This document shows positions 1 to 5,599 of a stretch of DNA of 5,599 bases, piece by piece (position 1 is the stretch's first letter; the number at the start of each line of letters is the position of its first letter). The position numbers were made by a program, and so were the translations under genes. Under the pieces are notes generated by a model. It saw only the letters and a program-made list of their open reading frames with translations. It ran no database searches and was not told where the DNA came from. Where the stretch lies: NCBI GenBank assembly GCA_002331465.1, contig DCYM01000171.1, forward strand, positions 1 through 5,599, in the 5' to 3' direction. This stretch comes from Candidatus Neomicrothrix sp. UBA2110. Its GTDB lineage: Bacteria; Actinomycetota; Acidimicrobiia; Acidimicrobiales; Poriferisodalaceae.

Positions 1-869
1 CCCATGGTTGAAACCGAAGCCTCATGTACTCCGAGCGAACGCATTGTTTGCCTCAGGGTGGCCACTGCGAGTGGAAGATGCAGTGATCTTCGTTGTTTCA
101 TTCCTGGTAGAGCCAAACGTGCGGGTAACGAGAGTTCAGAAAGCTTCTTAACGAGGTGGCCGAGATCAGAGCAGTCGATCCCGAGACCGTTAATGTCGTC
201 GGGTACTTCACCTCGACGGGTCGTGTGAATTAGTTGAGCTACAGCCCGCACCGTTCCGCCGGTTAGGACAATTTGTTCTTCAAGAACAGGTCCGATGCTC
301 GCTATGGCCGGTTTGAGCGTTTCGGCAATGTGATGTTCGAGTCGGGTCCGTATCGAGGTTTCCAGGTAGCCATCATCTAGGGCTCGCGGAGCGAGAACGC
401 TGGTACCTAGCGGGAAACTGAAGTTGTGGCACGGACCTTTGGTGTTCGACGGGCCGCTGCCTAAACCCAGGCTGCCTCCGCTGAGATCGACCATGGTGAC
501 GCCCGGCCTGTCAGGAAAATCGTTGACCACGGCGCGCCAGGTCAGAGCGACTTCTTCGGCTGGAGACAAGATCCGTACCGGGCAGCCGATCTCTCGAGAA
601 ATGTGGGTGGCGACGGCTTCGCCGTTCGCGGCGAGGCGAAATGACTCAGTTGCTACCGCAACGATGCGTTGACAGTTGTGCATTCGCGCCGCGGTCATGA
701 ACTCAGCCGCGACGCGAGTTGCGGCGGAAATATCTTGTTCGGTGAAGGAACCGTTGGTGCTGACCGATGAACCGAGATGCAGATGCTGGCTTCTGTGCTC
801 TGTGCCTTGCTCTCGATAGATAGTGAGGCGAAACCCGGTGCTTCCCATCTCGATCAGCGCGACCCTCAC
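1..869 (-). CDS. Ppx/GppA-family phosphatase (exopolyphosphatase-like), 3' part cut by window edge
   Basis: The family belongs to the ASKHA (actin/Hsp70/sugar kinase) fold and hydrolyses polyphosphate or the pppGpp 5' phosphate in the cytoplasm. I translated 289 complete codons on the minus strand from GTG at 869 with no stop; the C-terminus lies beyond base 1. Family landmarks appear in order: N-terminal strand and phosphate-1 loop VALIEMGSTGFRL (3-15), ATESFR (73-78), ILSPAEEVAL (100-109), the phosphate-2 region VDLSGGSLG (127-135), FPLGTSVL (152-159), LTGGTVRAVA (202-211) and the ALPGMKQRR stretch (253-261). The start is fixed: the only other early in-frame start, ATG at codon 8, would delete the first strand, and upstream the frame reaches a stop without another ATG, GTG or TTG. 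Oddities: the usual Asp of the first loop is Glu7, the usual GGG is SGG, and the usual Glu of the GGGSTE motif is Gly135. Its start lies 67 nt past the thiolase-like stop, so co-transcription is possible. It could be a true PPX, a GppA-like enzyme, or a nucleotide-binding paralogue; family certain, activity uncertain. Confidence 0.9.
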   Translation of the reverse strand, partial: MRVALIEMGSTGFRLTIYREQGTEHRSQHLHLGSSVSTNGSFTEQDISAATRVAAEFMTAARMHNCQRIVAVATESFRLAANGEAVATHISREIGCPVRILSPAEEVALTWRAVVNDFPDRPGVTMVDLSGGSLGLGSGPSNTKGPCHNFSFPLGTSVLAPRALDDGYLETSIRTRLEHHIAETLKPAIASIGPVLEEQIVLTGGTVRAVAQLIHTTRRGEVPDDINGLGIDCSDLGHLVKKLSELSLPARLALPGMKQRRSLHLPLAVATLRQTMRSLGVHEASVSTM

Positions 870-875
870 CCTCCC
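870..875 (-). promoter_or_regulatory. Purine-rich GGGAGG abutting the ppx/gppA-like GTG start
   Basis: Read on the minus strand, GGGAGG sits directly against the GTG start with no spacer. That is too close for a conventional Shine-Dalgarno interaction (usually 5-9 nt). No better-placed purine tract exists in the 67-nt gap behind the upstream thiolase-like stop. Translation may therefore depend on weak initiation or read-on from the upstream gene. The start itself is set by protein homology, not by this site. Confidence 0.35.
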
Positions 876-936
876 GAGGCTAGAAACATCAGCTGGGTGA
901 GTGGTGGACCTTCGTTGGGTATGACGAGTGCGTTGT

Positions 937-2409
937 TTAGGTCAACTCGAAAGTGAAGTCTGAAAGTACCTCTACCGACCGTCCGACGTGTTCCTCATCC
1001 ATCATCGAGTTCATAAGGGCCGGGTCGTTTGTGGTTGCCCACTGGCGACCGTTTGACGTGCGCAGGGCTGCGAGTCCTTTTTCAGGGCCCTCTGCGCCGT
1101 GCATGACGGTGTAAGCCTCAATGGTTGCATGACCAACGTGATCGGCATCTAGATCAACGCTGGGGAACGCGGTGATTTCCTCCTGGCAGTCTTGATGCTG
1201 AAATCCTCTGGTCGGCGGCGTGGTGCTGTACACGCCAAAAGCATGTTTGGTGATGTAGCCACCGTTAGCTGAACAAAAGCCGACGGACCCTGGGTCGTCG
1301 CGTAAGACATTCGCCATCGTCGCTATGGAATGGGTGACGTAGTTGTTCAAAGGACCCCCTGCGAAGGTAAGCCCTCCTGTTTGAGTGAGCTGCCGGTCAA
1401 CCCCTAATCCCAACTCGGTGGCAGCAATTTGTACCGCAGAAGGAAAGCAGCTGTACAGGTCGACGTGATCAAGATCATCTGGCGTCACACCCGCTAATTG
1501 CATCGCCCGCTGGCCCGCGACTCTGATCGCAGGTGACGAATGGAGATCGGCGCGGTTAGACACGAACTTCGTGTCCGCTCCGTCGGTTCCCGAATGGGGG
1601 AACAGCCAACGATCTTGGGAAACTCCGGCGCCCTCAGCAGCCTCAGCAGAGCAGAGGATGATTGCAGCCGCTTGGTCTAGATCCCAGTTTGAGTTCATCG
1701 CCTTGGTATAAGGAAATCCGACTAGACGATTAGAAGGACCCGGGTTCCGGATCTCGTCAGCGGTCATAGGCGTGCGCACCCACGAGTAAGGGTTAGCGCA
1801 AGCGACACGGTTAAAGGTTTCCCAAAGCTTGCTCACCCGGTCTCGGTGATCCGCGACGGTTTCGCCGCGCGATGCCCGAAAAGCTGATTCGAACATTGGA
1901 TAAAAGTGGATGGGCATCGCGAATCCGCGTTCTAACTCCACTGGATGACTCATCGTGACGTCTTTACCGAGCATCTCGTCTGGTTGAGTTGGCGCTTGGT
2001 CGGTGTAAGGGATTCGTTCGCCGGAGCGCCTCGCTCGTCTCCTGCTCCAGATCCCCTCTGCCCCCACAATCAGAACGACGTCGGCCTCACCTTGTTGAAT
2101 ACGGACAGAGGCTTTGTTCACCAGCGACTGGGGGGTATTGCCCCCATCAGTTGAAAGACCAGTTCTGCTGTTATTTCCGAACTCGTCTCTGAGCAAAGCA
2201 CCCGGATCTGGGTATGGCCAGGCTCCTTTGACCACCCAAGTGTGCGTGGCTCTATCCAGCAAACTTTTCGCTCCGGCGTCGTCGGCCGCAGCTTCGAGCG
2301 CTGCGCGCATCATTGCGACTGGCTCAAGGGCATTCAATGGATTATCTGGTCTTTGAATCAACTGGCCGGAGCCAACGAGAACAGGAGTGCGGGGATCTAC
2401 AGAACTCAT
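937..2409 (-). CDS. TLP1-type thiolase-like protein (annotated family: acetyl-CoA acetyltransferase)
   Basis: A 490-residue thiolase-superfamily protein matching, by recognised motifs and length, the thiolase-like protein type 1 (TLP1) group known from mycobacteria, which carries an extra C-terminal domain. Seen: N-terminal strand TPVLVGSGQ (8-16), GGNTPQSLVNKAS (89-101) on the nucleophile-loop segment, ADVVLIVGAE (109-118), VDLYSCFPSAVQ (316-327), GGLTFAGGPLNNYVTHSIAT (345-364, His360) and CSANGGYITKHA (379-390, Cys379). Residues from about 400 to 490 lie beyond the thiolase core and correspond to the TLP1 additional domain. The usual nucleophilic Cys is absent from the 89-101 segment, whereas the second Cys (CxxxGG, 379) and a His remain. 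Classical thiolytic or condensing chemistry is therefore doubtful; acyl-CoA binding or another CoA-ester reaction is an inference. No signal peptide or membrane segment is visible, so it is cytoplasmic. ATG at 2409 overlaps the LLM stop (ATGA), with a good SD inside the upstream gene, implying coupled translation. Substrate unknown. Confidence 0.88.
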   Translation of the reverse strand: MSSVDPRTPVLVGSGQLIQRPDNPLNALEPVAMMRAALEAAADDAGAKSLLDRATHTWVVKGAWPYPDPGALLRDEFGNNSRTGLSTDGGNTPQSLVNKASVRIQQGEADVVLIVGAEGIWSRRRARRSGERIPYTDQAPTQPDEMLGKDVTMSHPVELERGFAMPIHFYPMFESAFRASRGETVADHRDRVSKLWETFNRVACANPYSWVRTPMTADEIRNPGPSNRLVGFPYTKAMNSNWDLDQAAAIILCSAEAAEGAGVSQDRWLFPHSGTDGADTKFVSNRADLHSSPAIRVAGQRAMQLAGVTPDDLDHVDLYSCFPSAVQIAATELGLGVDRQLTQTGGLTFAGGPLNNYVTHSIATMANVLRDDPGSVGFCSANGGYITKHAFGVYSTTPPTRGFQHQDCQEEITAFPSVDLDADHVGHATIEAYTVMHGAEGPEKGLAALRTSNGRQWATTNDPALMNSMMDEEHVGRSVEVLSDFTFELT

Positions 2410-3458
2410 TGCCGTACCACCTCAGCGACGGTGCGTAGTAGGGATGTTGGGCCACTTACTTGAAGAGTGGTGACCACCGTATCCTTCCAACGTTGAAGGT
2501 CCTTAGCGATCTTGTCTAATGGGCCAACCAGAGCAACTTCCTCTACCAGTGAAAGCGGTATAGCAGCGGCTGCTTGGTCTTTGCGTCCAGTCAAGTAGCA
2601 CTCTTGAACTTGGTCGGCGACATCTTGGTAACCCATGCGACAAAAGACGTCGTAATGGAAGTTGGCGCCTTTCGCCCCCATACCGCCCATATAGAGAGCA
2701 AGCATGGGTCTCACCCTGTCAGCGGCGCGTTCAACGTCAGAATCAGGAACGATTGATACAGGACACACCACTTCGAAGTCGTTTTCCTTAGGAACTCGAC
2801 CATCGGCCCCTATGCGTGACTTTCCGACTTTGGCGAAACCTTCGTTAAGCGCGTCCGCATAGAACTGGTTGTCTTTTGGCGCAAAGAACAGGGGTAGCCA
2901 CCCGTCACATATTTCCGCCGCAAGTGCCACATTTTTTGGCCCTTCTGCACCCAAATAAATTGGAATATGTTTACGGAGCGGATGCACTGTTGACTTCAGC
3001 GGCTTCCCCAGTTCCGATCCACCTGGGAACGGCATCTGGTAGTGATCCCCCACAAAAGAAACGGGTTTTTCGCGGTCGCAAATCTCGCGAATGACGTGCA
3101 CGTATTCGCGTGTCCGCGCCAATGGCTTGGGGTATGGCTGCCCGTACCAGCCTTCAACGACTTGTGGACCGCTGACACCGAGCCCGAGAATGAATCGACC
3201 ATTAGTGAGATGGTCCATAGTGATGGCGGCCATGGCCGTAGCAGCAGGCGTACGAGCGGACATTTGAACAATGCCAGTGCCAAGTTGAATTTTTTCTGTT
3301 CGGCTACCCCACCATGCGAGCGGGGTAAGCGCATCGCTTCCGTAAGCCTCAGCCGTCCAGAAACTGTGAAAGTCGAGGGCTTCCGCTTCCAAAATCGTTT
3401 CTTGCGCATCGGAGGGCGGTCCCGCCGCCCAATACCCGGCTCCTGTTGCCAGCTTCAT
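2406..3458 (-). CDS. LLM class F420-dependent oxidoreductase, Rv3520c-like
   Basis: A 350-residue luciferase-like monooxygenase-fold protein (TIM barrel), cytoplasmic, predicted to use coenzyme F420 rather than FMN because its motifs follow the actinobacterial Rv3520c-like group. Seen in order: FWTAEAYGSDALTPLAWWG (33-51), IQLGTGIVQMSARTPAATAM (57-76), the signature DHLTNGRFILGLGVSGPQVV (82-101) followed by EGWYGQPY, PLKSTVHPLRKHIPIYLGAEGPKN (153-176), AAEICDGWLP (180-189), and YMGGMGAKGANF (256-267) near the C-terminal third. Length is normal for the group and all blocks are present, so it looks intact. ATG at 3458 is preceded by GGGAGAG 5 nt upstream. It is the first gene of the minus-strand cluster and shares a 4-nt overlap with the thiolase-like gene, so the two products most likely act on one CoA-ester or polyketide/steroid-like metabolite; that substrate class is inference from mycobacterial relatives. 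F420 use cannot be proven from sequence alone. Confidence 0.92.
   Translation of the reverse strand: MKLATGAGYWAAGPPSDAQETILEAEALDFHSFWTAEAYGSDALTPLAWWGSRTEKIQLGTGIVQMSARTPAATAMAAITMDHLTNGRFILGLGVSGPQVVEGWYGQPYPKPLARTREYVHVIREICDREKPVSFVGDHYQMPFPGGSELGKPLKSTVHPLRKHIPIYLGAEGPKNVALAAEICDGWLPLFFAPKDNQFYADALNEGFAKVGKSRIGADGRVPKENDFEVVCPVSIVPDSDVERAADRVRPMLALYMGGMGAKGANFHYDVFCRMGYQDVADQVQECYLTGRKDQAAAAIPLSLVEEVALVGPLDKIAKDLQRWKDTVVTTLQVSGPTSLLRTVAEVVRQ
2417..2423 (-). promoter_or_regulatory. Shine-Dalgarno GAGGTGG of the thiolase-like gene, inside the LLM coding end
   Basis: On the minus strand GAGGTGG lies 7 nt before the ATG at 2409 and within the last codons of the LLM oxidoreductase gene. Together with the ATGA stop/start overlap it supports translational coupling and fixes this ATG as the start. 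Confidence 0.75.
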
Positions 3459-3537
3459 TCGGTCTCTCCCACTTGATCAATCGCTTGCCAAGAGCATGTC
3501 ACTCCTTGGTCTTATCGCGCTTATTGATGCATAGACG
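3459..3537. promoter_or_regulatory. Divergent intergenic region between the LLM gene and prfC, with two short palindromes
   Basis: These 79 bp must hold the promoters for both the minus-strand cluster and prfC unless either is leaderless or internal. No convincing -35/-10 pair was found on either strand; TTGGTC at 3506-3511 and TTGGCA (minus strand, 3490-3485) are only weak -35 look-alikes. Two close palindromes are visible: TTGATCAA (3473-3480) and CTTGCCAAG (3484-3492), 3 bp apart on the LLM-proximal side. They could be an operator but are short enough to occur by chance. Confidence 0.35.
3464..3470 (-). promoter_or_regulatory. Shine-Dalgarno GGGAGAG of the LLM oxidoreductase gene
   Basis: On the minus strand GGGAGAG ends 5 nt before the ATG at 3458. 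This is a conventional ribosome binding site and supports that start over any internal Met. Confidence 0.65.
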
Positions 3538-5178
3538 GTGGTAGCGCGCCGTGCTGGTTCTACCCTCGAACTAGTGCATTCACTTGAGCAGGTAACTGAG
3601 GAAGCAAGTCGACGACGAACATTCGCGATCATCAGTCACCCCGACGCGGGCAAAACCACCCTCACAGAGAAATTTCTGCTCTATTCCGGTCAGATTGCTG
3701 AAGCAGGCTCAGTCAAAGCGCGATCAGGACGAAAAGCTGCGACCTCAGATTGGATGGAACTTGAACAGCAGCGCGGGATATCTATCACTTCCACGGCGTT
3801 GCAGTTCGACTACCGAGATTGTGTGCTCAATCTGTTGGACACCCCCGGACACAGGGATTTCAGCGAGGACACCTACCGGGTTTTAGCAGCGACTGATGCA
3901 GCAGTCATGGTGCTTGACGGCTCCAAAGGTATTGAATCTCAAACATTGAAACTTTTTGAAGTTTGCCGACAACGAGAAATTCCAATCCTCACATTCGTCA
4001 ACAAATGCGATCGCCCAGGACGCCCTCCTCTCGAACTGATCGACGAAATCGAAACCACCTTGCAACTTCTCCCAGCGCCGATGTCGTGGCCCGTTGGAGT
4101 ACCTGGAGACCTCAGAGGAATTGTCGAACGGACTACAAGGTCATTCATTAGATATGACCGGACGGCTCATGGAGCGACTGAGTCGACCGAGCAACGATTC
4201 GAAACAGACGATGTGGATCCCTCAACGCCCGGATGGAGCGACGCCCGCGAAGAATTAGAACTGTTGGAGGCTCTGGGCACAGAAGTTGACATCAAAGGGT
4301 TTCTCGCCGGTGAAGTAACCCCGGTCTTTTTTGGATCAGCGTTGACGAACTTTGGGGTGCGACTTCTTCTTGATTCCGTCGTAGATCTGGCACCAACGCC
4401 GTCCCCACGATTCGACGTGGACAGCGCCCCCCGCCCTATCGAAGCGCCTTTCTCGGCTTTTGCATTCAAAGTACAAGCCAATACAGACAAAGCTCACCGT
4501 GATCGGATTGCTTACGTCCGTGTCTGCTCAGGTCACTTTCAGCGAGGTATGAGCGTTACCCAAACCCGAACCGGGCGGCCTTTCGCCACCAAGTACGCGC
4601 ACACGATGTTTGGCTCGGATCGATCGACGGTAGATGAGGCTTGGCCTGGCGACGTCGTTGCATTGGTCAACGCCACCGATGTGCGTGTCGGCGACACCTT
4701 GTATGCAGACGAGGCAGTCGAATTCCCGCAGATTCCGCTCTTCGCTCCTGAAATGTTTCGACGGATACGCGTCACCGACACCAATCGGTTTAAGCAATTT
4801 CGACGCGGTTTGATTCAACTCGACGAAGAGGGCGTTATCCAAGTTCTCAGAGATGAAGAAGTCGGCGACGTTGAACCTGTTCTGGCGGCGGTAGGTCTCA
4901 TGCAATTCGAGGTCGCCGTTCACAGGTTAGAGAACGAGTTCGGCGCCCCGGTTGCGTTAACAAACGCACCATATTCCGTTGCCAGGCGAACTGATGCAGC
5001 GTCTGCCGGTGAGTTGCGTCGGCTTCCTGGAGCGACGGTATTGGCGCGAAGCGACGGCGCGTTGCTCGCATTGTTCGAGAACGAGTTTTACCTGCAACGT
5101 ATACAAAACGAGAAAGATCACCTGACACTTGAACGAGTGCTAGCCGAACAGGAGTGGCTTGGTGACGGAAACAGCTAA
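3538..5178 (+). CDS. prfC: Peptide chain release factor 3 (RF3), translational GTPase
   Basis: RF3 is a cytoplasmic ribosome-bound GTPase that ejects RF1/RF2 after peptide release and aids post-peptidyl-transfer quality control. The 546 residues carry all GTPase motifs: G1 SHPDAGKTTL (33-42), G2 with GISITSTALQF (80-90), G3 DTPGHRDFSEDTYR (101-114), G4 NKCD (155-158; many RF3s have NKLD) and G5 near FFGSALTNFGV (264-274). RF3-specific landmarks that separate it from EF-G and TypA follow: VKARSGRKAATSDWMELEQQ (59-78), FAFKVQANTDKAHRDRIAYV (308-327), APEMFRRI (403-410), QLDEEGVIQVLR (427-438) and AVGLMQFEVAVHRL (451-464). There is no ATG before codon 73; possible starts are GTG at 3538, first after an in-frame TAG, and GTG at 3574. 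The latter gives about 12 residues before RRRTFAIISHPDAGKT, closer to typical RF3 N-termini. Neither has a visible SD. Divergent from the LLM gene and convergent with the zinc-ribbon gene, so it is likely monocistronic. Confidence 0.97.
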   Translation: MVARRAGSTLELVHSLEQVTEEASRRRTFAIISHPDAGKTTLTEKFLLYSGQIAEAGSVKARSGRKAATSDWMELEQQRGISITSTALQFDYRDCVLNLLDTPGHRDFSEDTYRVLAATDAAVMVLDGSKGIESQTLKLFEVCRQREIPILTFVNKCDRPGRPPLELIDEIETTLQLLPAPMSWPVGVPGDLRGIVERTTRSFIRYDRTAHGATESTEQRFETDDVDPSTPGWSDAREELELLEALGTEVDIKGFLAGEVTPVFFGSALTNFGVRLLLDSVVDLAPTPSPRFDVDSAPRPIEAPFSAFAFKVQANTDKAHRDRIAYVRVCSGHFQRGMSVTQTRTGRPFATKYAHTMFGSDRSTVDEAWPGDVVALVNATDVRVGDTLYADEAVEFPQIPLFAPEMFRRIRVTDTNRFKQFRRGLIQLDEEGVIQVLRDEEVGDVEPVLAAVGLMQFEVAVHRLENEFGAPVALTNAPYSVARRTDAASAGELRRLPGATVLARSDGALLALFENEFYLQRIQNEKDHLTLERVLAEQEWLGDGNS

Positions 5179-5194
5179 CTGCGGTCGGTTCACG
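5179..5194. other. 16-bp convergent gap between prfC and the zinc-ribbon gene
   Basis: The two stop codons face each other across 16 bp. I looked for a hairpin with a T-run on either strand here and in the flanking coding ends and found none, so an intrinsic terminator is not visible. Transcripts of the two genes may overlap at their 3' ends. Confidence 0.5.
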
Positions 5195-5515
5195 TCATTC
5201 GGTGGGAAGCTGATCTGGCATTAGAGGACTACGCCCAACTCGATAGGACGCGAGAATTCGCTCGTCACAAACCCTGCACAGATACACAACTTGGGTGGCG
5301 ACAATAGATAGCTGACTCCCACGCGACTTCTCCACAACTGCCTTTACTGCGCCCTCCATGTCATCTCCGTCACAACGGTCACAGGTAGGTATCGCGTTCG
5401 GATCCCGTTCCCATTGTTGGTGGCATCTCTCACAAGTCACTTCAATCATCTCGTCGTTTTGACGACCGACTAAATCTTCAGTTTCTCCGCAAGCGGGACA
5501 TCGCAACTCATCCAC
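5195..5515 (-). CDS. Small four-CxxC zinc-ribbon protein, function unknown
   Basis: I do not recognise a named family. The 106-residue product has four CxxC pairs: C6-C9 (CPAC), C28-C31 (CERC), C45-C48 (CDRC) and C80-C83 (CRVC), with spacings fitting two zinc ribbons (pairs 1+2 and 3+4). The N-terminal half resembles general zinc-ribbon modules that bind nucleic acid or protein; the region between pairs 3 and 4 contains AVKAVVEK and SIVATQVVYLC, consistent with beta strands around the second site. No signal peptide or membrane span. The start is GTG at 5515: upstream the frame has no ATG, GTG or TTG before a TAA at 5584-5582, and no strong SD is visible. An ATG at 5520 is out of frame. The stop lies 16 bp from the prfC stop (convergent), and the gene diverges from the J-domain gene 52 bp away. 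The conserved metal-ligand pattern argues that it is a real gene; role unknown. Confidence 0.8.
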   Translation of the reverse strand: MDELRCPACGETEDLVGRQNDEMIEVTCERCHQQWERDPNAIPTCDRCDGDDMEGAVKAVVEKSRGSQLSIVATQVVYLCRVCDERILASYRVGRSPLMPDQLPTE

Positions 5516-5552
5516 GACATTACGGTAGCCCCACAGCGGTAGTTTGCCGTGT

Positions 5553-5557
5553 GGAGG
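5553..5557 (+). promoter_or_regulatory. Shine-Dalgarno GGAGG of the J-domain gene
   Basis: GGAGG lies 10 nt before the GTG at 5568, a slightly long but acceptable spacing. It supports the reading of the ten codons at the right edge as the start of a gene. Confidence 0.65.
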
Positions 5558-5567
5558 CTCTTTGGCC

Positions 5568-5599
5568 GTGCCTACTGACCATTACGCAACGCTGGGGAT
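5568..5599 (+). CDS. J-domain (DnaJ-like) protein, first ten codons only
   Basis: From GTG at 5568 the frame reads M-P-T-D-H-Y-A-T-L-G and then runs off the window. D-(Y/H)-Y-x-x-L-G is the hallmark of the first residues of a J-domain, the module that stimulates Hsp70 (DnaK) ATPase; DnaJ and CbpA proteins typically begin this way within the first dozen residues. A GGAGG site sits 10 nt upstream. The diagnostic HPD tripeptide lies beyond the window, so whether this is DnaJ, CbpA or a smaller J-domain protein cannot be decided. It diverges from the zinc-ribbon gene with 52 bp between starts, so both promoters must lie in or overlap that short gap. Confidence 0.72.
   Translation, partial: MPTDHYATLG

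Noticed and set aside
4..672. Two short plus-strand open frames opposite the Ppx/GppA-like gene
   Set aside because: The minus strand reads through as a continuous 289-codon Ppx/GppA protein, so these are antisense shadows.
1945..2463. Cluster of short plus-strand open frames opposite the thiolase-like gene
   Set aside because: Mutually overlapping, low-complexity translations antisense to conserved thiolase-fold sequence.
2996..3409. Minus-strand open frame of 137 codons in another frame of the LLM gene
   Set aside because: Overlaps the LLM gene on the same strand in a different frame; Trp/Arg/Ser-rich translation without a domain. LLM motifs in the main frame are continuous, so it is not a frameshift remnant.
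3042..3476. Plus-strand open frame of 144 codons opposite the LLM gene
   Set aside because: It lies fully antisense to a gene with complete LLM family motifs, has no recognisable domain and a composition typical of a shadow frame.
4528..4923. Minus-strand open frame of 131 codons inside prfC
   Set aside because: Antisense to conserved RF3 domain sequence; no motif of its own and no SD noted.
5195..5515. Idea that the four-CxxC protein is a detached DnaJ zinc-finger domain
   Set aside because: Only one of four pairs approximates CxxCxGxG and the spacing (C9 to C28, C31 to C45, C48 to C80) does not fit the DnaJ cysteine-rich repeat; two independent zinc ribbons fit better.
1..5599. Mobile element, CRISPR array, defence system or tRNA gene
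   Set aside because: No transposase or recombinase motifs, no regularly spaced repeats, no long terminal inverted repeats and no tRNA-like cloverleaf were recognised on reading both strands; genes are tightly packed ordinary chromosomal types.

Overview
The window looks like chromosomal DNA of a high-to-moderate-GC (by eye roughly mid-50s %) Actinomycetota-type bacterium. The reason is the pairing of an F420-dependent luciferase-like (LLM) oxidoreductase with a TLP1-type thiolase-like protein, a combination familiar from mycobacteria and abundant in Acidimicrobiia. The Acidimicrobiia guess is an inference from gene content and GC only. No mobile element, CRISPR array, tRNA or rRNA was recognised.

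Layout. Left half, minus strand, transcribed right to left: an Rv3520c-like LLM F420-dependent oxidoreductase (3458 to 2406), then a TLP1-type acetyl-CoA acetyltransferase-like protein (2409 to 937) whose start overlaps the LLM stop by 4 nt, then, after a 67-nt gap, a Ppx/GppA phosphatase family gene (869 down through the left edge, C-terminus missing). A 79-bp divergent intergenic region (3459-3537) separates this cluster from prfC on the plus strand (3538-5178), encoding peptide chain release factor 3. prfC converges, with only 16 bp between stop codons, on a small minus-strand gene (5515 to 5195) for a 106-residue protein with four CxxC pairs. At the right edge, a J-domain (DnaJ-like) gene starts at 5568 on the plus strand and is cut after ten codons.

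How the genes may work together. The LLM enzyme and the thiolase-like protein are translationally coupled and probably act on the same CoA-linked metabolite, with F420H2/F420 as redox partner; the substrate cannot be read from sequence. The Ppx/GppA-like protein may be co-transcribed but has no obvious metabolic link; it has three changes in the active-site motifs and may be catalytically altered. prfC, the zinc-ribbon gene and the J-domain gene are housekeeping or proteostasis-type neighbours with no visible operon linkage to the left cluster. The window holds no evident new multi-gene system. The points most worth a look are the altered Ppx/GppA motifs, the Cys-less thiolase coupled to an F420 enzyme, and the uncharacterised four-CxxC protein next to a J-domain gene.
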